Shown here: positions 43,010-55,259 of the stretch, piece after piece | Position numbering within the stretch: the first letter of the stretch is position 1 | How the letters are laid out: the number at the start of each line of letters is the position of its first letter | DNA from: Strongylocentrotus purpuratus | Taxonomy: Eukaryota; Echinodermata; Echinoidea; Camarodonta; Strongylocentrotidae | Assembly: GCF_000002235.5 (NCBI RefSeq) | Contig: NW_022145606.1 | Coordinates: 22,872,095-22,936,094 of the forward strand | Reading direction: 5' to 3' | Length of the DNA stretch: 64,000 nucleotides | Made by a program: the position numbers and the translations under genes | The notes under the pieces: generated by a model | Seen by the model: the letters and a program-made list of their open reading frames with translations, nothing else | Databases searched by the model: none | What the model was told of the DNA's origin: nothing

Positions 43010-43440
43010 AGGGGGGAGCGACGGAAGAAAAAAGGAGAAAAGAAAGAGAAAGAAGGGAACAAAGGAGAAGAGTGAGAAAAAAGAAAAAATAAGCTACCTT
43101 GAGTATTAAACGGGTCGTCAACATATTAGATAGGAAGGAAACCAACAATTACCCCAAGCTATATCCATAAATTTATAAATCAGCAGCGGATCGAGGGCTG
43201 GGGGGGGGGGCGAAGCGGCCGCCGCCTTCCCCATTTTTTGGAAGACGGCCTGAAATAAATGGAAGGGGGATAGTGTGGGGGGAAGACAAAGGATGAGATA
43301 AAGAGAAAAAGGATGAAAAGGAAGAAAAAAAATCGAGATGTAGAAAATGTATTCTCGCTTGCTTTACTTGCTCGCAATATCAGACGTTTAAATGTTCATG
43401 TTCTATTAAAAGTCAGACCGCCCCCCCCCCCCCTCCTCCG
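43010..43440. repeat. Purine-rich simple sequence and decayed ggatc..gggg element ends
   Basis: GA/AAG-rich stretches lie at 43010-43095 and 43260-43335, a G run at 43200-43210 and a C run at 43421-43433. The texts gttgctgatccaggtgggg (42963) and cagcggatcgagggctgggg (43183) look like decayed hAT-like MITE ends. Confidence 0.6.
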
Positions 43441-43587
43441 ACGTAATATTGTATCCCCACACTATGCTATCAGCCTAATGAAAAAGTAAAATACCATTGC
43501 AACCTACTTTTCTTTAAACTAGATCAAAATGACGAAGTCTATGCGATGTAGTAAAGGAGAGAGAGGTGTGAGAGAAATAGAATTAAA

Positions 43588-43588
43588 G

Positions 43589-43644
<56 letters not shown>

Positions 43645-43645
43645 A
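43588..43645. repeat. (GA)n microsatellite
   Basis: About 50 bp of uninterrupted GA repeats. Confidence 0.95.
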
Positions 43646-45011
43646 GAGAGAAGAAAACGGACTTTGACGACTGAAGAAAGGGTTTGGTCTAGAAAAACCT
43701 CAACTCCCTTAAATCGGTTTCTGACTGCAGCTTTGGCTTTTCAGGGATATTTGGTTTCGTCTTTGGGACTCCGTCTTGAAATACGATCTCTTTTGCAATC
43801 CTCTGCACATTGACACGGTGCATGATGGTCAAGTCAAAGCAAACAAATCTTACTCTGGTTTGGTTTGGTTTGGTTTTATTTATGATCATAAAATATGAAA
43901 TACAAACATTATAACACATAAAGAAACAAAATAGTACAATAATTGACTAGGGCTATTCTAGAAATAGGAAACTATTAAAATCAAAATGAAGATCGAGAAA
44001 TAATCAGCTTCAGATTAACCGACAAAGTTAATTTATTCTTCATCTGGGTCTTTTCAAGTTTACAAATAAATTTATGTGTAATTTCATATAATTTTCTGTT
44101 CACCATTTATTTATGAAGTGCTGAACAATATCGACCTTTTCTTAATTTTAGTAATGCAATTGTCGGTTTGTATGAACAGAACTCGTGATTGTATTTAATT
44201 ACATTAAACATTTAATGGCTAATTCAACATCGCTGCCATAATTGAGTTAGTTGGTGAACATACATCTTACATGAAGGACACAATTAATGGTGGTCTTCTA
44301 TTTATTCCAGACAACGCATATAATAGCAATGCTATGATATTTCTCCCCACAACGAAACAATGCCGACAACTAATCATAGTATACATTTTGCAGATGATGT
44401 TTTGATGCGTTACTGCATATAACATCCATGGGCGCTGTTACTTGCATCTAATTTCGGGTTTGTTCATGCTTCAATTGCTAATAATTATATCAAATTATAA
44501 TGCTGGATGATAGATAGGCTGATGGAAGGCAATTCCGACGCTTCTGGGCATTTATCAAATTACGTTGTTTATTAGTTTGCTGATTGTATTATCTTTGAAT
44601 TGGAGCTTTTTGTTACTGTGGCCCAGAGGATGTGCCGCCGATCAGAGACGGTGGGTATTGGAAATTAAGTCGAATGCAGTCGATTTCAAGAAAAGCATAG
44701 CATGATTTTGAATGAGCATTTGTTTAACATTGATAGCCGTTATAAAAAATAATGATGATGATAACTGTAATAATAATAATAATAATGATAATAGTAATGA
44801 TGAAAATAATAATAACAAAGCGCGATCAAACTAATTGAACAAAATCAGCCCCTGGAAATTTAATATTCTTGTTCACTACATAAACGTGCAAACATGTCAA
44901 TGAGGTAACACGTAATACCAACATGATTTCTATGGAACTTAAACTTATACACGGCATGAACAACTCTCAAATTGATTGATAACTGCATGCATCTCGTGGA
45001 CCATCGAGGTG
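43646..45011. other. Intergenic, no recognisable gene
   Basis: Contains a short (GGTTT)n run at 43856-43876 and AAT/GAT simple sequence at 44745-44815. Nothing else is identifiable. Confidence 0.5.
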
Positions 45012-45245
45012 ATTGCCATCAGGGGCGGTTCCAGGGGGCCGACGGGCGCGGCCCCCTGGCAAAAAATGGGTAAAAAAGTACTTTTGTTTAAATACTTTTT
45101 TAAATTTTGCTCAAGGGGGAGGGGGGGGGGGGTGTTGAGAAAAAAGAGGAATGTTCAAGCCCGCCCCCTTTGAGCCTGAACAAAAATTAGTGGTCCCCCC
45201 CCCTCTCCCTTATTGGAAAATTCTGGATCCGTTACTGATTGCCAT
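45012..45245. mobile_element. hAT-like MITE with perfect 8-bp target duplication ATTGCCAT
   Basis: The element spans 45020-45237, beginning caggggcggttccagg and ending ctggatccgttactg. ATTGCCAT is at 45012-45019 and 45238-45245. The interior has G and C runs and a tctcaaggggg/gctcaaggggg motif shared with the elements at 38030 and 42639. Confidence 0.9.
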
Positions 45246-46840
45246 ACATACTGTAAATGTGGTGTCAGTCTTTAAGATGCGATTGGGGGTATTATGAGAG
45301 AAGATGTTTCATCACCATTCATTCGGTAATCTGTTTAATGTTTTTCGTAAAAAATGGTACAAACTATAATTATCGGACGGTTTTGGAGTCGGTAAAGTTG
45401 TTTGACCCGGATAATCATGAACTACCTGACATAATTATCTCGAACCACGTGAATCGGTATGCACGTGGGTACGTTGTTGTCTAGAGGTACTTTTGTAGGG
45501 TTTCGGGACAGTATTATTTGACCTTAAAATCAACTTTGGAAGAGAAGGTTAAAAAAAAGTCTAAATTGATCAAAACAACGGTAGGTGTGAAATACAATGG
45601 CAAATGACATCCTAAATACCCCCTGATGAAACTTTATGGCTTCATTGACCTCCTCTTTTCTTTTTAAATAATTAATTTTTTCTTCTTTGATTTTGTTTTT
45701 AAGTATTTGTTCCATATTTACAATTAAACAGAAGAGTTGTAAAACAATGCAAGGCGGGAGCAGGGCCGGCCGTGGCGGGGTGGTCCAACCCCCGTGAGCT
45801 ATGGAATTAGTAAGTATATCAGGGAATCGTCCACCAAAACCTGGGGAGAGACATTATCCATTTAGTACATCTAAAAAGGTATGTTATAATAAATGGTAGA
45901 TAAGGGAAGCGTATCTAGGTAAGCGTAGATATATACGGCAGGTAATGTAAATGCATCGTAAAATGTGAGTAGCCCTGATTAAAAGAAAAGCTTGTTCATG
46001 AAATGTGCTCGCACAGACGCAGTCAATGTCTTCACACACGGTCACAGACTTCTAGCGGGGGTGTGTGGGGGGGGGGGCAGGACCGCAGGAGAGTTGGAAA
46101 AGTTAAGTAATAATATTCAGAAAACAGTGTACTCATGCTGGTGAAGAGAGGTGGTTTATTCACAATGTGTGCGTCTTGAAAGGTGCGTGCAGGTCATTAA
46201 TTATATACAACATTATCATGACAATTATTCCTTAAAATTGGTGGTCGCTCAGTTTGCTTGTTTGCATAATAGTCATTTCAGAATAGATATCAGATTTTCG
46301 GGCGAGAGACATCTCCGAAACCGTTTATGAATGTTTTTTTTTAAATTAATTTTCATGCTTGAAATACCCCATTTTGTATCTCTCTTTTATTGTTTGAGTG
46401 GAAATAAATATTGAATTGAACTGAATCGAACTTTTTTTTTATACTTTAACTAACTTTATTGATGTAGACTAACAAGAGCAATATGAAAAGGGAAGAAAGA
46501 AATGCCTTTTCCCACAAATAAAGATATCTGGATATTATTACAACATAAAATCAAAATTAGGCTCTTTAAAGTACGTGTTAGCAAGCAACAATAAATAATA
46601 GATTCTAATTCAGTGAATCATTGAATCGAGGATTAATTATTCTAAATAATATTAAACAGCAATTATGACTAGAAAAGCAAGCCTTAAAACAGGGATCAAC
46701 ATGAGATATCAAAACATATTGTTGCTCTCGGGTTCCCTTTATCGATATTGGAAATTGCCATTGTTGACATGCGATGCCTAGCAATTACTTGTGTTAGTGA
46801 TATTTTGTACAAAACTTTAGTAATATAAAAATTAGTATTA
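45246..46840. other. Intergenic, no recognisable gene
   Basis: Small frames only. A terminus-like tgaattgaactgaatcgaac followed by a T run at 46411-46440 resembles a retroposon tail. Confidence 0.5.
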
Positions 46841-46844
46841 TTTA

Positions 46845-47071
46845 GGCTTTATTTACACAAGAAAGCCACTTCGGTTCCAATACTGCTCTTCCTGTGGGCC
46901 CTGGAATTATTACTACCCTCCGCCTTTTCTAGCTATCAAATTTATCCTGGGTGGAGAGTGACCTCTGCGGTTTAATGACCTGACATGTTAAGTGCCGAGC
47001 TGGGATTCGAACCCTCACCCCTTGAATTGAGAGTCAAGCGAATGAACCACTGTACCACAACACCTCCACAC
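46845..47071 (-). mobile_element. tRNA-derived SINE, reverse
   Basis: The B box complement gggattcgaaccctcacccc is at about 47003 and the A box complement accactgtaccacaacacc at about 47048. The body shares ggccctggaattattacta with the other reverse copies, loosely. Confidence 0.7.
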
Positions 47072-47297
47072 CGCTATAGGAAAGAGCTAATCATTTAGAA
47101 GGGGAATAATGACGGAAGGCTTTGATGAGGAGGAAGAAAGAGAGGAAGAGCAAGGAAGAAAGGGGAGAAAAATCAAAGGAAGAAATACGGATAATGTAAG
47201 ACAGATGAAATACAAGAAAGGCAGACAGAAATAGAACTGCTTATGAAATAAATTATAATGGGGTTGGTGAGGGACGGCTTAGCTAAGGCTGAAAAAG

Positions 47298-47299
<2 letters not shown>

Positions 47300-47334
<35 letters not shown>
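47300..47334. repeat. (GA)n microsatellite
   Basis: About 35 bp of GA repeats. Confidence 0.95.
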
Positions 47335-47336
<2 letters not shown>

Positions 47337-48011
47337 CTGAGCGAGAAATAAAGAGAACATATAATGGAGAAAGTCATGCTGTATTGAAGGAGAGGAAATA
47401 GATGAAAAGCAGACTTAAAAGGCATGCAGAACCAGAGATGTACTTCGAGATAAGAAAACAACCATTTTCGCCTTCTTCCTTCTTACCCCATTATGACGTC
47501 AAAGCGAAGATAGGACCATGCGCTTAGCTTGCAATCACAAACCCTTGTCTGTTGTTGTGCGTAACAGCGTCTGCACTATGAGACTAGGATGACGGCATAC
47601 TGCATACGCTACTTACTAAAGCTGCTCTGGACATAGTCAGAAATTCATTTAGAAACTGACAGAGCTAGACTCTGCTCGGGGCTTTTAAGGAAATGTGGGT
47701 AAAGTGTCAAATTAGAGTATGTTTTGGCAGACTACGGTTTTATTCAGTTGTCCATTAGTGGCAGTAGGAAGGAAATATAGGAAGAGAGAGAGAGAGAGAG
47801 AAGTCCATAATGATGTATTTGGTAAGTATCCTCACGTTTTGAATATAATTCCCTTCGTCTCCCAGTCCTTCCATTCCGGCCTACTTTTTGATCTATTATA
47901 TATACTTTCTATATCGCATACCATCATGTAGATTGTAACGCTTAAAATATAACCTTTCAAAAATTAAAAAAAATTGTTTGACATTCATGATTGAATTGCA
48001 CTCTCTCCACC

Positions 48012-48019
48012 TCCCCCCC

Positions 48020-48050
<31 letters not shown>

Positions 48051-48062
48051 AAAATAATAAAA
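48012..48062. repeat. Poly-C followed by poly-A
   Basis: About 28 C at 48013-48040 directly abuts about 14 A, then A/T-rich simple sequence. Confidence 0.95.
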
Positions 48063-48506
48063 TAAAAAATTCTACTTATTTAGTGCCACTATGGTATGCT
48101 TAATAATGCTATCGTAACTTAATTAACAATGACTTTCTCTAATTTTTTTCCCGGGTAATAGTAATATTCAAAAATGTATGTTGTAAGTTAATAAAATACA
48201 TTTTTATTAGGTAAATATTTTTGGAAATGTTTAACATAAATTGATTCTTCACTTGAATAGGGATATAAATACTTCAGTCATGTTTAATTTCTTTTCACTG
48301 TTTTTCAAAATCGTTGGATAATCTCAATTTGTAATTCTTGGTAAGATTAACATCCATGTCTCTAGTTGCTGGTTATTTCATATAATGTCATATTATTTAA
48401 TATCCCTGTTATGTATTTTATGTTTTGCCTTAGTTCATTGCTATTTTGTATGTTACAATGTATCTGGGCTAACTCGGCTCAAAGACAACTCGGCCCAGCT
48501 GCATTT

Positions 48507-48542
48507 TACCCTAACCCTAACTCTAATCCTAACTCTAACCGT
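48507..48542 (-). repeat. Degenerate interstitial CCCTAA repeats
   Basis: The text taccctaaccctaactctaa and tcctaactctaacc contains about six telomere-type units with substitutions. It is flanked by a short inverted pair (gggctaactcggct at about 48467, agccgagctagccc at about 48543). Confidence 0.75.
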
Positions 48543-49119
48543 AGCCGAGCTAGCCCGACTCCGTTGCAATGTATATACATGACCAGCGTGAAAAACAGCT
48601 CTGGGTGACATTGCCATCTTGGATAAATATTTTTGAATAAATAAATTAATAAATGAATAAATAAAGGGAAAGTTTTAAAAAACGAAAGAAAAATGAGAAG
48701 TAGTAATAACAAAGGACAGGAAATTGCCTGACACAGTTTTTTATTCACAATACCATAATAAATAGGCCGAAATATTGAATTAATTGGACCCTCGTTATCT
48801 GACATAATGCCTAATTCGTTTTCGTACGCATCACATCACATCCAAATTAAACGTACGGGCTCGGGGTACGATGAATTATTTCTGTTATAATGCTATCTAT
48901 TTATCATTTCATTTCTGTTCTGCTTATGTGAAATGGTTTACAAGGCAATTTGTCTACATCGGACGCATTAAGAAGTCTACTCCTGACACTTTTTTATATT
49001 GAATTCTTTACAGTTGATCAATGGAATAGCAACATTTACTTTTATTTTGTTACATTTTTTGTACGAACTTATAATTATGTGAAATATTATGACGATGAAA
49101 ATGAACGACTAAAGCCCAT

Positions 49120-49315
49120 CAGTACTAGTGTAAAGGAGGGATTAGACCACACTGCAAGGTCACTGGACAGGTGGTTATCTCATCAACTCAGCTCTCAAAC
49201 AACATAAGAAAAAGAGGATCATGGGGACCAATGGTCGCCGATTAGGCATTGTTTGTTATATAGAGGGCGCAAGTAGCTACAAGTAGCGCAGTGGGCCTTT
49301 AAGGGCGTCTTAATG
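49120..49315 (+). repeat. Dispersed host repeat, copy C, uninterrupted
   Basis: This copy runs continuously through ggagggattagacc, acaggtggttatctcatca, ttaggcattgtttgttatat and agagggcgcaagtagctaca. It serves as the empty-site reference for the insertions in the copies at 25105 and 41790-42930. Confidence 0.8.
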
Positions 49316-49729
49316 ATGTTCTTGCCAACTTCCTATAGATACCGCATTATCAAACTAGTCGATATGCAATGTAGAATTTCAAAAAATACACAATACAGAA
49401 TATACGTGACATATGAATATGCCAAGACCTTTTACAAGACGAGAAAAGCAATATATGGGGTCATACAATCATCTAGATAGAATCAAGACGACAGCCCAAA
49501 CCCAATTCTGACATTCATCCCGTTTGCAAGGCGGGTCGTTGCATTATTGGGTACACGGTATGACGTAAATTGAGTAATATATCCCTCAGATTTATGAAAT
49601 GCATTCCATATCATGTGGTTATTTGGCAGACGATCGATCGAATGGTAGGCGATACCACCTGCCCTGGTATCGAGGGATACTAGCTGCAAAGGTTTGAAAA
49701 CTAAATGTAAAAAATAAGTGCAAAGTCAA

Positions 49730-49905
49730 ACCTGCCTTAGTGAAAACCTGTCTACAAAGATCACATGTTTTGTTTCCCTTGAAAATGGTTTGTCATTGAA
49801 ACATGTACTATAGGAGCCTGTACATAAAGACCACCTGCCTATAAAGACCACTTTTCAAGTGTCTTCCTTGGGTGGTCTTTATGGGCAGGTTTCACTGTAT
49901 TTAGA
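49730..49905. repeat. Foldback-type repeat with aaagaccacc modules
   Basis: Paired modules are tcaaacctgccttagtga, cataaagaccacctgcctat and the inverse ggtggtctttatgggcaggt, ttcactgta. It is related to 6000-6140. Confidence 0.6.
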
Positions 49906-50870
49906 TCCACTGTGAGCTCGCTCGATCAAAGTAGAGGTAGTATCATGATGATAGAATGATATGAATAGGGAGTGGGGTAGGGTCAAGGGGTGGGGATGGA
50001 GGGGGTACCTTCAGAGTTCCAAGCTATCATTTAAATCCTTGAAAATTCGCTCCCCTTCTTCAGAAACGGGAAATCAGGGAAATCGACTTTTAAATTATTT
50101 GTTTAAGAATAAATCATAAATCACGGAAAATCCTTGCCCTCCCCACAACGAAAGGAGTCAGCACTCACTATATGCCTTGTCCAAACTCCACGATTAGTGC
50201 TCTTAGCTCCTAAGTGTCCGCAAATCCTGTTAATTAATGACGTCTCAGACTCGACAGCGGTTTAGTTATGAGCCGGGTATTTAAAAGGTCCACAGGGGAA
50301 AACTTATTGAATTTCGTTTCATAAGCGTTCCTATAATAAGCAGAGGAACTCGTATCGAAGCTTCATGATATAGGAATTTGCATCGGCTGTACATAATATA
50401 TCTAACGTTTAAAGAACATAATGAATTATCACCACTTGACGCTTGCGACAAAAGGATGTGCAATTTCTTAGGATAAAATTCCAATTCATGGATTACCTTT
50501 TTTAAATTTAAATCTAAACACTGACTAATACAACACCGACGACAACAACAACAACAGCAACAACAACTATTACAACGAGAACGACAAAAACAGGAAGAAT
50601 GACTATGATAATGATAATGATAACCACAAAATTAATGGCGTGGGAAGCTTAGTTTGGAACGAGGTTATTAATATTCGGAGAAGGCCGTTGTAGTGGTATT
50701 TGTGTTTTATAAGCAATTTTTCACTCCGAACATCGCACAATTGACGTTCCCTGGGGAAGTATCTACAAGCAGACGCTAATTAATTTTCGCTTGGTCGATA
50801 TACTCAATCAATGAAATTAAATGTCGGGTGACGCACTCAAAATACACATTCATGTTGAGAGTGCATTATT
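49906..50870. other. Intergenic, no recognisable gene
   Basis: Only short frames. A (CAA)n-like run (acaacaacaacaacag) lies at about 50535-50565. Confidence 0.5.
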
Positions 50871-50872
50871 GA

Positions 50873-51410
50873 TTGAGAGAGAAAGAGAAAGAGGGGAGGG
50901 AGAGAGGGAGAGAGAGGGGTAGAGGGAGGGAGGGGGAGAGATAGATAGAGAGATGAAGAATAGTGGGTGGTTGGGTGGATGGTGTCTGTGTGTGTGAGTG
51001 TTCGAGAGTGAGATAAAGCATGAACCTAATAGAATGGACTATCGACGAAGCAGTTTCTTTGATCATGAACCTAATAGAAGCAACTGTTACACCGAGTGGG
51101 AGGGAGGACATATTTTGAGGAGATAAGGTATTATAAAGGAAGGACAAGGGCAGGATGATAAAGAAAAAGGAGAGAGAGAGAGAGAGAAATGGGAAGGGGG
51201 AAATGAGGGTTAAAGAGGTTTGGGAAAGGAGAAACATGGGAAGGGAAGGGTTAAAGAGGGAGAGTGTAAAAAGAAGCACATCAGGGACAGACAATAGTGA
51301 GCGGGAGAAACCTCGAGGAGGCCCGGCCCGAGAAAGCTGTGATATAAGACAGAGGAAAGAGAAAAGAGAGAGAAGAAGAAGAAGAGGGAGAGGAGGAGGA
51401 GGTGGAGGAG
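50873..51410. repeat. Purine-rich GA/GGGA simple sequence
   Basis: GA, GGGA and AAG-rich sequence at 50873-50955, 51165-51260 and 51350-51405. A minus-strand frame of 183 codons here is poly-Ser/Leu/Phe from this composition and has no domain. Confidence 0.8.
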
Positions 51411-51776
51411 CAAACAAACTACATTGTAATATTGTTTCAATAAGCTGTAGATATACTCCCTTCCCTTTCCTTGTCTTTTGTAGTTAATTGTGAGTATCGG
51501 TTCATGTATCCCTGTAAACTCCCTTTCCCTGTTTTAGCGTGTATTTGTATCGTATAAACTTAAATTTAGTTGATTATGTCATTTGTATATAGTTTAAGGA
51601 GCATATCCACAATGAGTTCTGCTTTTCCATAGGCTCCGCCACCTATCTATTTATGTTCAATTCAAGGACAATATTCTGAATAGTGTGTACCGGTATTGTA
51701 TGCACATGCATATTATAATCATTTTCAATATGTTGTTACACTATTTTTAAAATGAGATATTGTGGAAACCAATAAA

Positions 51777-51808
<32 letters not shown>

Positions 51809-52520
51809 ATATCACGATTAGCAGGAAATAGACATGAAATAGATTACTACCACGCGAGTGCCATATATTCACAAGTAGAGACGTAATTATTCGTAGCCTG
51901 ACATTATAAATTGACCCAATCTCCCAACTCTCAATCCGTCATCGCACGTACTTCACGTCGTTCACGTTTGACATGAACATTTCGTCCGTCTCATGAAATC
52001 TCAATTTAATAATTCCAGCCCTGTGTCAAGACATTGGTGTATACGAGATAATGTGGCATCGAAGCAACCTCATGAATACATCTGAAGTAGTATTGATTTT
52101 GTGTAGCCATTTCTCTTTGTGCTTGATGCGTATTCAGTATAATTAAAAAGGATTTGTAGGTATAAGACACGTCGAGAGCAAAACATGAAACAAACATTAG
52201 ACGAAAATAAAACAAAAACAAAATGTAAAACGAACACAAACATGCTTAAATCAACAGACAGAAAGACAAAAGGACAGAGGCAGACAAACAGACAGACGGA
52301 CATTACAAGTCATAGAACGAGAGACAATAGGTAACAGAAACTCACTCACACTCACGCACACACCAGCACACACGCACACACACTGTACTACACAATTATG
52401 AGGAAAGCTTGCGATAGGAGACAGGGAGATGGGTATAATGGAGAAAGGGATATGATATGCCAGAGGGACCTAGAAAGAGAGAGATAGAGAATGGTTTCTG
52501 AACTTCATAATTATTAAGAC
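51411..52520. other. Intergenic with a (CTAT)n microsatellite
   Basis: (CTAT)n lies at 51776-51808, immediately after aataaactat, which suggests the 3' end of a retroposon. CA/GA-rich text is at 52340-52385. No gene was recognised. Confidence 0.6.
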
Positions 52521-52539
52521 GATAAAAACTGCAATTAAT

Positions 52540-52762
52540 AACAAACCAACCAGCAAACCAAGTTTACCAACCAACCAACAAACAAACCAATCAACAACCA
52601 AACCAATAAACTAACCAACCAACAAACAAACAAACCAACCAAGCAAGAAACCTTCCAATCCCGAAAACAACAAATCAACCAACTAACTAACTAACCCACC
52701 AACTAACTAACCAACCAACCAACCAACCAATTAACTAACCAACCAACCAACTAAACAAACAA
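52540..52762. repeat. (AACC)n-type imperfect tetranucleotide repeats
   Basis: About 220 bp of CCAA/CAAA/CTAA units on the + strand, almost free of G. Confidence 0.9.
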
Positions 52763-52800
52763 AACAATGGGACAAGGACAGTCACAGCAGAGAATTGATA

Positions 52801-52931
52801 TTTCAAGAGAAAAAAATACATAGTGATTGTGAATGACAGAGGGAAAGACGCAATGAGATAGAGAGAGAGAGAGAGAGAGAGAAATACATAGTAATAGTGA
52901 ATGACAGAGGGAAAGACGCAATGAGACAGAT

Positions 52932-52962
<31 letters not shown>

Positions 52963-53021
52963 TTAAAAAAAAAATACATAGTAATAGTGAATGACAGAGG
53001 GAAAGACGCAATGAGACAGAT

Positions 53022-53057
<36 letters not shown>

Positions 53058-53170
53058 AAAAAAATACATAGTAATAGTGAATGACAGAGGGAAAGAGGCA
53101 ATGAGACAGATAGACAGAGAGAGAGAGAGAGAGATGGGGGGGGGGGAGAGAGAGAGAGAGAGAGAGTGAG
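52801..53170. repeat. Minisatellite of four units, 69-92 bp, with (GA)n spacers
   Basis: Units begin at about 52814, 52883, 52971 and 53063. Each reads aaatacatagtaatagtgaa, tgacagagggaaagacgcaa, tgagacagatagacag and then (GA)n. Unit length varies with the GA run. The minus-strand frame of 175 codons is a by-product (poly-Ser/Leu). Confidence 0.9.
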
Positions 53171-53819
53171 CAGTGAAGGGGATGATATTATGTGTCTGCC
53201 AGGGCAAACGGTAAACGGCGGATCAATCATCGAAGTATTTCCCACTAATGTTTCTCTCGAGATCACATTTAATCCCACTCACTGCTACATGCCACATACA
53301 TAAACAAAACACTTAAAAATGGGGACCATGATGAAAATGGGAAGATGGAAAATTGATGGAGCGATACATTAGATGAGGCCAGGTTTCCGATCTCCATATG
53401 AGACTGTAAAACTGAAAATGGTCGACAAATTCACACTGTATCTGTAAGGGGAGTACAAATACGAAATGACTGAGACCTTTATTTGATGATTATTTCTCTC
53501 TATTTTTACCATAGATACAAAGTAAGCCGACCATGTACTCTGTATACAATACTCACGATAAAAGAACGTACCAAATCAATCGCAATTTTGTTGATAATAG
53601 GGGTCACTTCCTTTATGACTTAGTTGTGATTAATGAACGAGAGAAAGTAGACGCTATCGTCATCGATTGACGTGTTGGATCATCACAAAGTACAGAAATC
53701 TTGTTACTAATAACAATTACTAATGTTTATCGGCCTTGTATTACATTACAACTGTATTCGAAATGTGTCTGCTTTTTATTCCACTGCTTGCTCGTCGTTC
53801 TTCACTCCGTCAAAGTTTT

Positions 53820-54245
53820 ATACCACGTGACCAGGCATTTATTTTGCCTAACACGTAATTTTGCTAATGACCGGTTATTAGTAAAATCATGTTATAAAAC
53901 ATAATTTTATAAAACAATAAAACATCATCTTATAAAACAACTAATACACATCATTTTGTTCGGGCATTAGTAAAATTACCCACACTCGGTAACTCCAAAA
54001 CAGTCCAAACACCCCCGCCTACCGCCTCGGGCGTGTTAGACTGTTCCAAAGGTACGTTGTGTGGGTAATTCTTACTAATGTCCTAACTGATGTGTTTTAT
54101 TTGTTCTTTAAGATGATGTTTTATTTGTTTTATAAAATGATGTTTTAAAACATGATTTTTCTAATGACCGGTCATTAGAATGGAATAATGACCAGTCAAT
54201 ATCCAAATTACGCGTTAAGCAAAAACAAATGCCAGGTCACGTGTA
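53820..54245. mobile_element. Foldback element of about 425 bp, arms of about 190 bp
   Basis: The left arm begins acgtgaccaggcatttattt at 53824 and runs through ctaatgaccggttattag, cattagtaaaattacccaca and acagtccaaac. The right arm repeats these in inverse, ending at aatgccaggtcacgtg (54243). The centre is at about 54020. A one-armed relative is at 60490-60800. No transposase is present. Confidence 0.9.
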
Positions 54246-54504
54246 CGCTTTCAACCAATCATTTGATTAGGACCCACATCATTATCTTATAATTCTTACA
54301 AACGCTCTCACTACTGTGTACTATTTGTATACTATAGTCTCCATCTTGCAAGGATGAACTGACTGGAGAATAAAGAGGGGCACACTAACTAGGACATGGA
54401 ATGATATTACAGCTGAAGACAGGAAGTTGTGCAGAATCTGTGTCCCAATTAGATCCATTTCATTGTTGCCCCCAACGGCCTCCCAGCTATAAAATATAAA
54501 TAGA

Positions 54505-54520
54505 TAGATAGATATTGTTT
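54505..54520. repeat. (ATAG)n short microsatellite
   Basis: Four ATAG units after ctataaaatataaatag. The segment just upstream (about 54360-54480) may be a LINE fragment but is too short to call. Confidence 0.7.
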
Positions 54521-54919
54521 ATATTTTATTTATTCTCTTTCATTTATGTATATATCATCATCTGCGTCTATGTCTGATGCTGTTTAATGCACATAATTTG
54601 TCTACGTTTAATTATATCATTTTTAAATTGTTATTATCCTTCTGTTGATCTTATATACAAATATACCATTCTTTACATTCGTTCTTGTATACGTATTGTA
54701 CTTTCTTATGTTTGCGTTTGTATGTATGCACGGATTTGCAGTAGAACAGCCATTGTGTCTGCCTGCTGGAATAAAATGAAAATAAGATGAGGGAATGCGC
54801 AGCCCCATTTTCCCGACCTTTGCTTCTGATCAGTCGATGTCGTGGAAGATACGAAACATTATACGAAATTGGCAGTTAGGAGGATGTAATAGCAGGAGAG
54901 ACCCATTGCAGAGAGATAG

Positions 54920-54978
54920 AGAGAGAGAGAGAGAGAGATAAGGGGTTCTCAGATCAGATCAGAGCATAATATAGAAGG

Positions 54979-55020
<42 letters not shown>

Positions 55021-55212
55021 TTGGCGTGTACGCGCGTGTGTGCGTGTGCGTGTGTGCGTGTGTGTTTGTGCATGTGAGAGAGAAAATGAATGAGAGAGAG
55101 AGAGAGAGAGAGAGCGAGAGGGGAGAGAGGGGAGAGAAAGTATATGTACGGTTGTGGTTGTGTGTGTGTGGGTGTGTGAGAGAGAGAGAAAGAGAGAAAG
55201 GAGAGAGAGAGA

Positions 55213-55244
<32 letters not shown>

Positions 55245-55250
55245 AAGGGG
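54920..55250. repeat. (GA)n and (GT)n compound microsatellites
   Basis: GA runs at 54920-54938, 54981-55015, 55094-55115 and 55175-55245, with GT runs at 55025-55075 and 55150-55178. Frames here are Ser/Leu or Thr/His runs only. Confidence 0.95.
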
Positions 55251-55259
55251 GTAGAGAAA

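Noticed and set aside
50866..51417. 183-codon minus-strand protein
   Set aside because: Low-complexity Ser/Leu/Phe from purine-rich simple sequence, with no domain and no splice context.
52751..53278. 175-codon minus-strand protein
   Set aside because: It is a by-product of a GA-containing minisatellite; Ser/Leu runs only.
54360..54480. LINE reverse transcriptase tail (frame with RTWNDITAEDRKL)
   Set aside because: The pattern recalls LINE C-termini, but the segment is short and no further match supports it.
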